Shown: one piece after another, positions 33,963-42,479 of the stretch | Layout of the letters: each line of letters opens with the position of its first letter | Numbering within the stretch: position 1 is the first letter of the stretch | From: Cryptosporangium phraense | GTDB taxonomy: Bacteria > Actinomycetota > Actinomycetes > Mycobacteriales > Cryptosporangiaceae | Direction: 5' to 3' | Length of the DNA: 64,000 nucleotides | Assembly (NCBI RefSeq): GCF_006912135.1 | Contig: NZ_VIRS01000008.1 | Location: 124,001-188,000 of the forward strand | The notes under the pieces: generated by a model | Told to the model about the DNA's origin: nothing | The model's input: the letters and a program-made list of their open reading frames with translations, nothing else | The model's database searches: none | Program-made: the position numbers and the translations under genes

Positions 33963-36027
33963 CACGGTCTCGCCCGCCTCACCGAGCGACGCCGACCCGC
34001 AGGCACCGACCGATCCGGCCTCGGCGGCTTCCGCGGCTTCCGCGGCTTCCGTGGCTTCCCCGGCCGACGTGCCGGACGCGGCGGCGGACCGGGCGGCGGC
34101 CGCGCGGGTGGCCGAGGAGCAGCGCGAGCCGGTGCCGCCCGCGGCCGCGCCGCCGGCGCCGTCTCCGGAGCGGGACCCGGCGCCACCGGTCACCGCGCCG
34201 GATCCGGACGCCGGGCCGCCCACGGCGGCGATGGGTGCGGCGACGGACGCCGGGCCGGACACGGCGGCGATGGGTGCGGCGACCGACGCCGGGCCGGACA
34301 CGGCGGCGATGGGGGCGGTGGGGGGCGAGCCCACCGGGGTGCATCTGCGGTTGCCGGTCAGCGAGACCGGGCCGCAGCCGGCGCTGCGTCCCTGGGACGC
34401 GTTCGTCGCCCGGCTGCTGCCCGAGCCGCACCGCCTGCCGGTGACCGTCGCGTTCCTGACGTCGCTGCTGCTCGCGGTCGGATTCCTCTCGCTGCCGCTG
34501 GCCGGTACCGACCTGTCGGCCCAGGTCGCCCGTGGGCACTTCTTCGAGGAGCACGGGTTCGTCCCGATCGACTTCCGCTGGTACGGCGGCGTCTACCCGT
34601 TCGGGTACAGCGCGTTCACCGGTCCGGCCAACGCGCTCTTCGGCTCGCGGGGCGTCGGCGCGATCTCGGTCATCGTCTCCGCGGTCGCGTTCGCCTGGCT
34701 GCTCGCCCAGGTCGGCGCCCGACGTCCGCTCACGGCCGGCGTCCTCGGTGCCGTGACCGGCGTGTTCAACCTGGTCAGCGGCCGGACGACGTTCGCCATG
34801 GGTATCGCGCTGGGCATGCTCGCGCTGTGCGTGATCGCCGCCTCGGCGCACCGCTACCGGCCGCCGCCCGACCCGTCGGCCCACTGGGCCCGGGCCCTGC
34901 TCCGGCCCCGGGCGAGCTGGTGGGAGCTGGTGCTGGCCGGTTTCCTGGCCGCCGCGAGCACGGCCGCCAGCCCGGTCGCCGGGCTGTTCGTCGGGCTGTG
35001 CGGGGCCGCGCTGCTGCTCTCCGGCGTCGTTCCCGAGGGGCTCGCGCTCGGGGTCGGCACCGCGGTCGCGATGTTCGTCCCGACGTTCCTCTTCCGCGAC
35101 GGCGGGGCCCAGCCGTTCAGCGAGGAGTCGATGAAGGTCTGCGTCGCCGCGTGCTTCGCGGTGGTGCTGCTGGTGCCCCGCCGGGGGTACCAGACCGTCC
35201 GGATCGCGGCCCTGCTCACCGCGGCCGGTGCGGCCGCGACCTACTACTCGCACAACCCGGTCGGCAGCAACGTCGTCCGGCTGTCGATGCTGTTCGCCGC
35301 GCCGGTGGTCGTCGCGGTCTCGACGCTCGACCGCCGGGTGCTCGTCGGCGTCGTCGCGCTGCTCTGCTGGTGGCAGCCGCCGCTGGTCGGGAGCGACCTC
35401 GCGTACGCCGGGGCCCGGGAGGCCAGCCGGCTGTACTTCCAGCCGCTCATCAACCAGCTGCAGGCCCGCGGCCCGGTGGGCCGCGTCGAGGTGGTTCCGC
35501 TGCGCGACCACTGGGAGTCCACCTACGTCGCGGACGTCGTCCCGATCGCCCGGGGCTGGGAGCGTCAGGTCGACGTGGACCGCAACCCGCTGTTCTACGA
35601 CGACACGCTGACGCCGGCCACGTACCTCTCCTGGCTCTACGAGAACGCGGTCACGTACGTGGCGGTGCCGCGCGAGTCGAAGCTCGACCCGGCCGGGCGG
35701 GAAGAGGCCGCGCTGATCGAGGCGAACCTCTCGTACCTGCGCAAGCAGTGGGAGAACAGCGACTGGTCGCTGTACCGGGTGGTCGGCGGACCGTCGCTGG
35801 TGCCCTACCCGGGGCAGCTCGTGTCGTCGAAGGCGACCGGCGTGCGCTTCGCCAGCCCGGTCGCCACCGACCTGACCGTGCGCGTCCGCTGGTCGCCGTG
35901 GCTCACCCTGCGCGGGCCGGACGGCTGTATCGAGCCCGACGGCCAGTGGGTGAAGGTGCGGCTGCAGCGCGGTGGCCAGTACTTCTTGACCGGGACGCTC
36001 GACCGCCCCTGGCGCTCGCGCTGCTGA
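33955..36027 (+). CDS. Large polytopic membrane protein with repeat-rich cytoplasmic N-terminus
   Basis: A 690-residue protein, ATG 33955, overlapping the last eight bases of glnE in another frame. Residues 1-150 are a low-complexity Ala/Pro/Asp region with a 13-residue repeat (TAAMGAATDAGPD, two and a half copies). About ten membrane helices follow from residue 165 (VTVAFLTSLLLAVGFL) to about 490. Then comes a soluble C-terminal domain of about 200 residues (LSWLYENAVTYVAVPRESKL). The early TDLSAQVARGHFFEEHGFVP loop with acidic residues is GT-C/PTPS-related-like, so a lipid-linked glycosyltransferase is possible. No firm family known to me. Confidence 0.8.
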   Translation: MPDTVSPASPSDADPQAPTDPASAASAASAASVASPADVPDAAADRAAAARVAEEQREPVPPAAAPPAPSPERDPAPPVTAPDPDAGPPTAAMGAATDAGPDTAAMGAATDAGPDTAAMGAVGGEPTGVHLRLPVSETGPQPALRPWDAFVARLLPEPHRLPVTVAFLTSLLLAVGFLSLPLAGTDLSAQVARGHFFEEHGFVPIDFRWYGGVYPFGYSAFTGPANALFGSRGVGAISVIVSAVAFAWLLAQVGARRPLTAGVLGAVTGVFNLVSGRTTFAMGIALGMLALCVIAASAHRYRPPPDPSAHWARALLRPRASWWELVLAGFLAAASTAASPVAGLFVGLCGAALLLSGVVPEGLALGVGTAVAMFVPTFLFRDGGAQPFSEESMKVCVAACFAVVLLVPRRGYQTVRIAALLTAAGAAATYYSHNPVGSNVVRLSMLFAAPVVVAVSTLDRRVLVGVVALLCWWQPPLVGSDLAYAGAREASRLYFQPLINQLQARGPVGRVEVVPLRDHWESTYVADVVPIARGWERQVDVDRNPLFYDDTLTPATYLSWLYENAVTYVAVPRESKLDPAGREEAALIEANLSYLRKQWENSDWSLYRVVGGPSLVPYPGQLVSSKATGVRFASPVATDLTVRVRWSPWLTLRGPDGCIEPDGQWVKVRLQRGGQYFLTGTLDRPWRSRC
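34222..34320 (+). repeat. 39-bp tandem repeat, about 2.5 copies
   Basis: Units start at 34222, 34261 and 34300 (partial) and differ by single bases. They encode the 13-residue repeats of the membrane protein's N-terminus. Nearby, 34021-34060 also holds short 9-bp Ala-Ser repeats. Confidence 0.9.
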
Positions 36028-36913
36028 GCGGGCCGCCGGCCGGGCTGCTCGGCCGGCTGCTCAGCACGGCGCGGAGCGTGGCCGTGGTGGGGCCGGCGGT
36101 ACAGGGGGTGGCTGCGGCGCTGAGGGCGGCGGGGGCAGTGGCGGTGTCGGGAGTGCCGGTGTGGGCGGTGCCGGTGGTGGGGGCGGCGGTGTCGGGGGTG
36201 GTGGCGGTGTCGGGGGTGGTGGCGGTGCGGGCGCTGGCGGCGGCTCGGGCGAGGGCTCGTGCGCGCTCGTTCTCGCCCGCGGCGGCGCAGGCCCGGCTGC
36301 GCCGGGACAGTGCCCACGCGATCGTGCGCCGGTCACCGGCCTCGTGCGCCCACTCCAGCGCCCGCCCCGTCCACAGGCTCGCGGCGTCGGCCTGCCCGGC
36401 GTCCGCATGGAGACCGGACGCCGTGACCGCGTAGCGGGCCGACAGCGACAGCAGGGCCGACCGCGTGGGCCCGGTCGCGGAAGCGACCAGCGCGGTGAGC
36501 GTGGCGAGGTGGTCGAGCACGGTGGGGAGCGCCGCCCGGGGACCGAGCAGATCGGCCGCGCGAGCCACCACCGACCAGTACCGCCGCAGGTAGGAGAGGG
36601 CATCGGCGACCGGGACCTCACGCAGACGCAGGCCCGTCGCGCTGGGCGGCGGGGTGGCCGGGGGAGCGGGCGCGGCGAGCGCCCGGCGGGCCGCGACGAC
36701 CGCGCCGCCGGCCGCGAGCGCGACATCGCAGCGGCGGTAGAACTCGGCCGACCGGACGTCGCCGGACTCGGCGTTGGCGACGCTCGACCGGCTGTACCCG
36801 GAGCGCCGGGCCAGCTCACGCTGAGTGAGCCCGGCGCGGGCGCGATGGTGCCGCAGCACCGTGGCCAACCGGTGCGCGTCGGACACCGCCGACGTTCTGC
36901 CGCTACGCTCCAC
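35903..36913 (-). CDS. XRE-type HTH regulator with low-complexity C-terminal tail
   Basis: The 336-residue frame starts at GTG 36913, preceded by GAGAGGGG. Residues about 15-70 form a helix-turn-helix (LRHHRARAGLTQRELARRSGYSRSSVANAESG). Residues about 100-225 are a helical, TPR-like region (ATGPTRSALLSLSARYAVTASGLHADAGQ, AHEAGDRRTIAWALSRRSR). After RALARAAASA, about residue 228, the frame becomes Thr/Pro/Ala repeats, then reads antisense through the last 125 bases of the convergent membrane protein gene. The HTH and TPR parts look real. The tail probably reflects a frameshift or repeat expansion. Confidence 0.65.
   Translation of the reverse strand: MERSGRTSAVSDAHRLATVLRHHRARAGLTQRELARRSGYSRSSVANAESGDVRSAEFYRRCDVALAAGGAVVAARRALAAPAPPATPPPSATGLRLREVPVADALSYLRRYWSVVARAADLLGPRAALPTVLDHLATLTALVASATGPTRSALLSLSARYAVTASGLHADAGQADAASLWTGRALEWAHEAGDRRTIAWALSRRSRACAAAGENERARALARAAASARTATTPDTATTPDTAAPTTGTAHTGTPDTATAPAALSAAATPCTAGPTTATLRAVLSSRPSSPAGGPLSSASARGGRASRSRSTGHRAAAAPSPTGRRARYSRPARAG
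36131..36241. repeat. GGCGGTGTCGGG-type minisatellite in the HTH gene
   Basis: Imperfect units of about 9-24 bases (variants of GGTGTCGGGGGTGGTGGC) fill this stretch. In the minus-strand HTH frame they give TTPDTATTPDTA-like residues. The boundary with the conserved TPR part is sharp. Confidence 0.75.
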
Positions 36914-37056
36914 GACCCGGCCCCTCTCCGCCGTCGCTGTCCGGCTGTCCGTCCGGTGCCCGGCATCTTAGAAGCGCCGTCGGACATTTCCCCGGACAGA
37001 CTTGGCTGGCCCCGAGCGCCGGAACCGCCGGCCCGCGACGGGGGAGAGACGTCCTG

Positions 37057-37323
37057 ATGAGCGAGCACAACCCCTGGTTCGACGCCCGGCCGGCCGAGCC
37101 GCCGGACGCGGATCCGTGGCGGCTGCGTCCGCACGAGCGGAACCGCTGGCTGCTGGTGCGGGACGGCGATCCGATCGCGGTGCTCGGGGTGCTGGGCACC
37201 GGCGAGTGGTGGATCTGTCCGGTCGGGGAGGCGCTGCCCTGGCCGGAGACGTACTGGACGCGCGACGCGGCGGCCCGGGCGGTCATGCTCTGGTGGCGGT
37301 ACCGGCGAGCGAGCGGAGGGTGA
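37057..37323 (+). CDS. Small protein of unknown function (88 aa)
   Basis: An 88-residue protein from ATG 37057, with GGGGAGAG upstream. It is Trp-rich (ten tryptophans, e.g. NRWLLVRDGDPIAVLGVLG and EWWICPVGEALPWPETYW) with a terminal helix AARAVMLWWRYRRA. No membrane segment or signal peptide. It diverges from the HTH gene across a 143-base gap, so it may be controlled by that regulator, as is common for small genes paired with XRE/TPR regulators. Not recognised. Confidence 0.7.
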   Translation: MSEHNPWFDARPAEPPDADPWRLRPHERNRWLLVRDGDPIAVLGVLGTGEWWICPVGEALPWPETYWTRDAAARAVMLWWRYRRASGG

Positions 37324-37491
37324 GCAAATCCGGTCGACCGGGCCGGGTGGCGTCGCTACGATGGCGCGGCCCTGGGCGGTCCGGGGCGCACAGGGTCGAG
37401 AAGGGCGAGAACGGTCCTCTCCGAACCGGAGATCGTCCGCCGCCTCCGCGCCGCCGGTTGCGTCTTCGCCGAGGACGAGGCGCACCTCCTC

Positions 37492-38175
37492 GTGGCCGCG
37501 TTCCGGTCGCCGGCCGAGCTGGCCGCCCGGGTCGGCCGGCGGGTCGCCGGGGTGCCGCTCGAGCACGTGCTCGGCTGGGCCGAGTTCTGCGGGCTGCGCA
37601 TCAGCGTCGACCCCGGAGTGTTCGTGCCTCGGCACCGCACCGAGTTCCTGGTACGGCAGGCCGCGGTCCGGACGCCGCCGGGCGCCGTGGTCGTCGACCT
37701 GTGCTGCGGCTCGGGGGCGTTAGGCGTGGCGCTGGCGGCCGCGACCGAGGGCCTCGAGCTGCACGCGGTAGACATCGACCCCGCGGCGGTCCGGTCGGCG
37801 CGCCGCAACGTCGGGCCGCTGGGCGGGCACGTGTATCGGGGGGATCTCTACGCGCCGCTCCCGGGGAGGTTGCGCGGGCGGGTCGACGTGCTGCTGGCGA
37901 ATGCGCCGTACGTGCCGACCGAGGAGATCCGGCTGCTTCCCCCGGAGGCCAGGGACCACGAGCACCGGGTCGCGCTGGACGGAGGAGCAGACGGCCTGGA
38001 CGTGTTACGCCGGGTCATCGCGGACGCCGAGCGCTGGCTGGCCCCGGCCGGCGTGCTGCTGATCGAGGCCGGCAGGCACCAGGCCGCCGCGCTCGGCGAG
38101 CTGGTGGGGACGGCCGGCCTGCGCTGCCGGACGGAGTCGGCCGAGGACGCGCACGTGGTGATCGTGACCCGGTAA
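37492..38175 (+). CDS. PrmC-like protein N5-glutamine methyltransferase
   Basis: A SAM-dependent methyltransferase of the PrmC/HemK relative group. The SAM motif is VVVDLCCGSGALGVALAA. The catalytic NPPY-type motif appears as ANAPYVPTEEIRLLPPEARDHE, with NAPY in place of NPPY. The N-terminal FCGLRISVDPGVFVPRHRTEFLV is typical. The first standard start is GTG 37492. Homologous-looking coding (VLSEPEIVRRLRAAGCVFAEDEAHLL) continues upstream to about 37411 without ATG, GTG or TTG, so the true start is unresolved. Its targets would be release-factor-like or other glutamines. It converges on glnA1. Confidence 0.85.
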   Translation: MAAFRSPAELAARVGRRVAGVPLEHVLGWAEFCGLRISVDPGVFVPRHRTEFLVRQAAVRTPPGAVVVDLCCGSGALGVALAAATEGLELHAVDIDPAAVRSARRNVGPLGGHVYRGDLYAPLPGRLRGRVDVLLANAPYVPTEEIRLLPPEARDHEHRVALDGGADGLDVLRRVIADAERWLAPAGVLLIEAGRHQAAALGELVGTAGLRCRTESAEDAHVVIVTR

Positions 38176-38192
38176 CGCGGAAGGCCGCCGAC

Positions 38193-38215
38193 CGCCGCTT
38201 CGGAGTGAAGCGGCG
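38193..38215. terminator. Bidirectional hairpin between prmC-like gene and glnA1
   Basis: CGCCGCTTC-GGAGT-GAAGCGGCG is a perfect 9-bp stem with 5-nt loop in the 110-base convergent gap. It is a plausible terminator for both genes, although no U-tract follows, as is usual in high-GC actinobacteria. Confidence 0.65.
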
Positions 38216-38285
38216 ACCGACGGCCCGGCGACGTCCTGACGTGGACTCTGCCCGGCGTCACCGCCGGCCAGGAGCTACCGCTCGA

Positions 38286-39707
38286 TCAGATGTCGTAGTA
38301 CAGGGCGAACTCGTGCGGGGTCGGGCGCAGGCGCACCGGGTCGACCTCGTTGGCCCGCTTGTACTCGATCCAGGTCGAGATCAGGTCGGGGGTGAAGACG
38401 CCACCCTCGAGCAGGTAGTCGTGGTCGATCTCGAGGCGGTCGAGCACCTCGGGGAGCGAACCCGGAACCTGCGCGACCTCGGCCAGCTCGTCCGGCGGGA
38501 GCTCGTAGAGGTCCTTGTCGACCGGCGTCGGCGGCTCGATCTTGTTCTTGATGCCGTCGAGGCCGGCCATCAGCATCGCCGAGAAGGCGAGGTACGGGTT
38601 GGCCGACGGGTCGGGCACGCGGAACTCGATGCGCTTGGCCTTCGGGCTGCTCACGATCGGGATGCGCGTGCAGGCCGAGCGGTTGCGCTGCGAGTAGACC
38701 AGGTTGACCGGGGCCTCGTAGCCGGGCACCAGGCGCCGGTAGGAGTTCACGGTCGGGTTGGTGAACGCGAGCAGCGACGGGGCGTGCTTGAGCAGACCAC
38801 CGATGTACCAGCGCGCGGTGTCCGAGAGACCGGCGTAGCCGACCTCGTCGTACATGAGCGGGTTGCCGTCCTTCCACAGGCTCTGGTGGGTGTGCATACC
38901 CGAGCCGTTGTCACCGAAGAGCGGCTTCGGCATGAAGGTGACGGTCTTGCCGGCGTTCCACGCGGTGTTCTTGATGATGTACTTGAACAGCATCAGGTTG
39001 TCGGCGGAGTGCAGCAGCGTCGAGAACTTGTAGTTGATCTCGGCCTGGCCGGCGGTGCCCACCTCGTGGTGACCGCGCTCGACCGTGATGCCCACCTGCT
39101 GGAGGTTGTTCACCATCGAGTCGCGCAGGTCGGCGTAGTGGTCGATCGGCGGGACCGGGAAGTAACCGCCCTTGTAGTTGGTCTTGTAGCCCCGGTTGCC
39201 GCCCTCTTCCTCGCGGCCGCTGTTCCACGCGCCCTCGACGGAGTCGACGTAGTAGAACGAGCTGTGCTGGTTCGTGTCGAACCGGATCGAGTCGAAGATG
39301 TAGAACTCCGCCTCGGCACCGAAGTACGCGGTGTCCGCGATACCGCTGCTGGCCAGGTACTGCTCGGCCTTCTTGGCGATGTTGCGCGGGTCGCGGGAGT
39401 AGGCCTCGCGGGTGAACGGGTCCGCGATGAAGAAGTTCAGCGCGATCGTCTTGTTGACCCGGAACGGGTCGACGAACGCGGTCGACACGTCCGGCAGCAG
39501 CAGCATGTCGGACTCGTGGATCTGCTGGAAACCACGGATCGACGACCCGTCGAACGCCAGCCCCTCCTCGATGATGTCCGCGTCGAACGACTCGATCGGA
39601 ACCGTGAAGTGCTGCATGACACCCGGAAGGTCACAGAACCGGACGTCGATGAACCGAACGCCCTCGTCCTGGATGTACCGGAGTAGTTCGTCGGGCTGGG
39701 AAAACAT
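38286..39707 (-). CDS. glnA: Glutamine synthetase, type I (GlnA1)
   Basis: The main ammonium-assimilating glutamine synthetase, 473 residues, dodecameric type I beta. The start is ATG 39707 ([17 protein letters not shown]), with GGAGGATGG directly upstream. Signatures are [22 protein letters not shown] (metal Glu), [15 protein letters not shown] and NRSACTRIP. The adenylylation site is Tyr401 in [11 protein letters not shown], so it is the expected GlnE target. It is monocistronic, with a convergent hairpin behind it and a GlnR-like motif 70 bases upstream. In related bacteria it is the essential glnA gene. Confidence 0.98.
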   Translation of the reverse strand: MFSQPDELLRYIQDEGVRFIDVRFCDLPGVMQHFTVPIESFDADIIEEGLAFDGSSIRGFQQIHESDMLLLPDVSTAFVDPFRVNKTIALNFFIADPFTREAYSRDPRNIAKKAEQYLASSGIADTAYFGAEAEFYIFDSIRFDTNQHSSFYYVDSVEGAWNSGREEEGGNRGYKTNYKGGYFPVPPIDHYADLRDSMVNNLQQVGITVERGHHEVGTAGQAEINYKFSTLLHSADNLMLFKYIIKNTAWNAGKTVTFMPKPLFGDNGSGMHTHQSLWKDGNPLMYDEVGYAGLSDTARWYIGGLLKHAPSLLAFTNPTVNSYRRLVPGYEAPVNLVYSQRNRSACTRIPIVSSPKAKRIEFRVPDPSANPYLAFSAMLMAGLDGIKNKIEPPTPVDKDLYELPPDELAEVAQVPGSLPEVLDRLEIDHDYLLEGGVFTPDLISTWIEYKRANEVDPVRLRPTPHEFALYYDI

Positions 39708-39776
39708 CCATCCTCCGTCAGTGTGGGTCGCTTGCCACAACGTAGGAAGCGCCGGTTGCCTGCCAATGTCCCATCA

Positions 39777-39792
39777 GTTTCGCGGATGTTAA
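39777..39792 (-). promoter_or_regulatory. GlnR-like motif upstream of glnA1
   Basis: On the minus strand, TTAAC-ATCCGC-GAAAC fits gTnAC-n6-GaAAC with only the first base off. It is 70 bases upstream of the glnA1 start. A second a-b pair expected for a full GlnR box was not clear. Confidence 0.4.
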
Positions 39793-39881
39793 CCGGGGTG
39801 ACGGTCCGAAGGCAGGAGTGCCCATTTTCGGACAGCTTAGGACGAAGCAGCGACTCAGCGTAGTGCGGATAGGGTTCGGAC

Positions 39882-40250
39882 GTGAGTGCGAGGACGACTG
39901 AGCTGCCCACCGGATCGTTCGGACGCCGGTTCGTGGCGTACCTGGTGGACGCGGTGCTGTGCGCGCTGGTCGCCGGTCTCTTCACGTACCCGGACCCGCC
40001 CGGGGGCTGGAGCACGCCGGTGTTCCTGGTGGCCTACACCGGGTTCGTCGGGCTGTTCGGCGAGTCGCCGGGGCTGCGGTTGCTCGGGCTGCGTGTCGAG
40101 GGTGTTGCCGACGGGCGCCCGATCGGCCTCGGCCGGGCGCTCCTCCGTACGCTGCTGATCATCATCGTGATCCCGGTGCTCGTCCCGTCCGGCGACGGGC
40201 GCCGCTACCACGACAAGGTCGTCGGCTCGATCGTCACGCGCCGCCGGTAG
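39882..40250 (+). CDS. RDD family membrane protein
   Basis: A 122-residue RDD-family protein (orthologue position of Rv2219A), GTG 39882. The N-terminal GSFGRRFVAYLVDAVLCALVAGLF carries the family's Arg and Asp. Two further hydrophobic segments follow: VFLVAYTGFVGLFGESPGLRLLG and ALLRTLLIIIVIPVLVP. It ends RRYHDKVVGSIVTRR, a typical RDD terminus. It diverges from glnA1 across a 174-base gap. Function unknown; such proteins are thought to be small transport or anchoring components. Confidence 0.92.
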   Translation: MSARTTELPTGSFGRRFVAYLVDAVLCALVAGLFTYPDPPGGWSTPVFLVAYTGFVGLFGESPGLRLLGLRVEGVADGRPIGLGRALLRTLLIIIVIPVLVPSGDGRRYHDKVVGSIVTRRR

Positions 40251-40327
40251 TTGCACACCCCCGCCCGGAGAGGGTGGGCGAGCAACCACGCACGGGCGGG
40301 CGGGACGATCCGGGCGTAATCGAACGC

Positions 40328-40352
40328 GCGCCGGTCGCGGAACGACCGGCGC
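40328..40352. terminator. Hairpin between RDD and DUF4191 genes
   Basis: GCGCCGGTCG-CGGAA-CGACCGGCGC is a perfect 10-bp stem with 5-nt loop in the convergent gap. A run of A bases (AAGAAAAAGG, 40368-40377) follows, which on the minus strand precedes the hairpin. It is a likely shared terminator. Confidence 0.7.
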
Positions 40353-40379
40353 CCGCCCGGCAGGCGTAAGAAAAAGGCT

Positions 40380-41096
40380 TTAACGCCCGCGGTACATTTG
40401 CTGCTTCGCGCCCTTCATGGCGCGGGCTGACTTGGGCATGGGGCCCTTGGGGATCGGCGGGCGGGCACCGCCCAGCCCCTGCAGGCGCTGCGCGACCTGA
40501 CCGACCTGGCCCGGGGTCAGGTTCTTCGGGAGCTTCTGCAGGTGCGACTGCAGCTTCCGGATCGAGACCTTGTCGTCGTCCTCGCCCACGAGGACGTCGT
40601 AGACCGGCACGTCGGTCAGCACGCGGCTGACGCGCTTGCGCTCCTGGTTCACCAGCGGCTTGACGCGGTGCGGAGCGCCCTCCGCGAGGAGGATGACGCC
40701 CGGCCGGCCGACGACCCGGTGGACGACGTCCTGCTGCTGGCTGATCTGCACGGCCGGCGTGAATTTCCAGTTCTTCTGGTTACGGTTGCCCGGCATCGAC
40801 TCGAGCACCGCCAGCGCCGCCCCGGGCTGCCCCTCGACCTGCGCGTACGTGGCCTTCTGGACCCGGCGGCTGAAGATGATGAGCGTGGCCAGGACCGCGA
40901 TCAGCACGGCGAGCGGGACCAGCACCCACAGGCCGGTGAACCAGGCGACCCCGATGCCGATGAGCAGCGGCACGAGGAAGGCCACCAGCATCAGCGGAAC
41001 GATCAGACGATCGTGCCCCCGGACGAACTGGAAAACCTGAACGATCTGTCGAAGCCGCTGGCGGAAGCCGACTTTCTCGGGGGTGGTGGAGGCCAT
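40380..41096 (-). CDS. DUF4191 membrane protein (Rv2219-like)
   Basis: A 238-residue protein, ATG 41096. Two adjacent membrane segments (LIVPLMLVAFLVPLLIGIG and WVLVPLAVLIAVLATLIIF) lie between a basic N-terminus and a cytoplasmic C-terminal domain of about 150 residues. That domain has VVGRPGVILLAEGAPHRVKPLV and RKLQSHLQKLPKNLTPGQV, the family's conserved parts. The gene neighbours lipA in actinobacteria. Its role is unknown. It is preceded by a 61-aa gene on the same strand. Confidence 0.93.
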   Translation of the reverse strand: MASTTPEKVGFRQRLRQIVQVFQFVRGHDRLIVPLMLVAFLVPLLIGIGVAWFTGLWVLVPLAVLIAVLATLIIFSRRVQKATYAQVEGQPGAALAVLESMPGNRNQKNWKFTPAVQISQQQDVVHRVVGRPGVILLAEGAPHRVKPLVNQERKRVSRVLTDVPVYDVLVGEDDDKVSIRKLQSHLQKLPKNLTPGQVGQVAQRLQGLGGARPPIPKGPMPKSARAMKGAKQQMYRGR

Positions 41097-41146
41097 AGCT
41101 CAAGTCTAGAGCGGCCTGTGCGTTCGTAGAACCGGGAGGTTGCGCC

Positions 41147-41332
41147 TCAGCGGCTCAAACGCCGGACTTCGGGAGCCGCGAACGCGGCGGCGGCCTCCCG
41201 GCGGTCTCGGGCTCGACGGGTGTCTTCGCTCATCGCCGCCCAGGCGTTCCGCCGCGCGGTGCGCTGACCCCCTTCGGGGAGCAGTGCGATCGCGGACGTG
41301 AACAGATGGCGGAGCGGCTCGACCGGAGTCAC
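41147..41332 (-). CDS. Small conserved-looking protein (61 aa)
   Basis: A 61-residue protein starting at GTG 41332 (VTPVEPLRHLFTSAIALLPE), with AGGAGG five bases before the start, which is why this start is preferred over an upstream ATG at 41386. It is basic and helical at the C-terminus (ARRNAWAAMSEDTRRARDRREAAAAF). No membrane segment. It lies between lipA and DUF4191 on the same strand with gaps of 108 and 50 bases. Not recognised. Confidence 0.65.
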   Translation of the reverse strand: MTPVEPLRHLFTSAIALLPEGGQRTARRNAWAAMSEDTRRARDRREAAAAFAAPEVRRLSR

Positions 41333-41440
41333 GTGCACCTCCTGCTTACTTTCCGTAGTTTCGCTTTGACGATCAGCAGCAAGCATTCTGCCGGACCGAT
41401 ATGTCTGACGTGTGTCCTCGGCATAACCGCACCGGGAAAG

Positions 41441-42376
41441 TCAGTGCGTCGCGGCCCGGGCCTCGATGGCCTGCTGGTAGAGCCGGCCGGCGCGGTACGA
41501 CGAGCGCACCAGCGGCCCGGAGAGCACGCCGGCGAAGCCGATCTCCTCGGCCTGCTCGCGGAACGCGACGAACTCCTCCGGCTTCACCCAGCGCGACACC
41601 GGGTGGTGCAGCGACGACGGCCGCAGGTACTGGGTGATCGTGACCAGGTCGCATCCGGCGCCGTGCAGGTCGCGCAGCGCCTCGGTGACCTCCTCGGGCT
41701 CCTCGCCCATGCCCAGGATCAGGTTCGACTTGGTGACCAGGCCGGCGTCCCGGGCCTGCCGGATGACGTCGAGCGAACGCTCGTACCGGAAGCCGGGGCG
41801 GATCCGCTTGAAGATCCGCGGGACCGTCTCGATGTTGTGCGCGAAGACCTCGGGGGCGGCCTCGAAGACCTGGTTGAGGAGGTTCGGCTGCGCGTTGAAG
41901 TCAGGGGCCAGCAGCTCGACGCCGGTGCCCGGGTTGAGCTCGTGGATCTGGCGGACGGTCTCGGCGTAGAGCCAGGCGCCGCCGTCGGGCTGGTCGTCGC
42001 GGGCCACGCCGGTGACCGTGGCGTACCGCAGGCCCATCGCCTGGACGCTCTCGGCCACGCGGCGGGGCTCGTCACGGTCGAGCGCGACCGGCTTGCCGGT
42101 GGCGATCTGGCAGAAGTCGCACCGCCGGGTGCACTGGTCGCCGCCGATGAGGAACGTGGCCTCGCGGTCTTCCCAGCACTCGTAGATGTTCGGACAGCCG
42201 GCCTCTTCGCACACCGTGTGCAGGCCTTCGCGTTTCACCAGGCCCTTGAGCTCGGTGTACTCGGGGCCCATCTTGGCCGTCACGCGGATCCAGGATGGCT
42301 TGCGCTCGATCGGAGTCTCCGCGTTGCGAGCCTCCAACCGAAGAAGTTTGCGTCCTTCGGGCTGAACCGTCGTCAC
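41441..42376 (-). CDS. lipA: Lipoyl synthase
   Basis: A radical-SAM enzyme that inserts two sulfurs into octanoyl groups on E2 and GcvH proteins. It has 311 residues from GTG 42376, matching the usual length; an upstream GTG at 42454 adds 26 non-conserved residues. The auxiliary cluster is in [13 protein letters not shown], and the radical-SAM cluster is CTRRCDFC. C-terminal [16 protein letters not shown] ends with the conserved RSSYRAG that ligates the auxiliary cluster. It follows lipB and a PPOX gene on the same strand, and its substrate sucB is encoded about 4 kb further along. Confidence 0.97.
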   Translation of the reverse strand: MTTVQPEGRKLLRLEARNAETPIERKPSWIRVTAKMGPEYTELKGLVKREGLHTVCEEAGCPNIYECWEDREATFLIGGDQCTRRCDFCQIATGKPVALDRDEPRRVAESVQAMGLRYATVTGVARDDQPDGGAWLYAETVRQIHELNPGTGVELLAPDFNAQPNLLNQVFEAAPEVFAHNIETVPRIFKRIRPGFRYERSLDVIRQARDAGLVTKSNLILGMGEEPEEVTEALRDLHGAGCDLVTITQYLRPSSLHHPVSRWVKPEEFVAFREQAEEIGFAGVLSGPLVRSSYRAGRLYQQAIEARAATH

Positions 42377-42479
42377 AGCCGAGAAGCCTACGCCGGATTG
42401 CGGTCGTGCTGACGGGCTGCGGAACGCAGGGTCGGGTTGGGTGGTCAAACTCACCTGTTTCGCTCGGCGGGGCCGAGCG

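Noticed and set aside
36161-37057. Gly-rich open frame on the plus strand over the HTH gene
   Set aside because: Product begins as poly-Gly/Val from the minisatellite and then reads antisense to a clear HTH domain.
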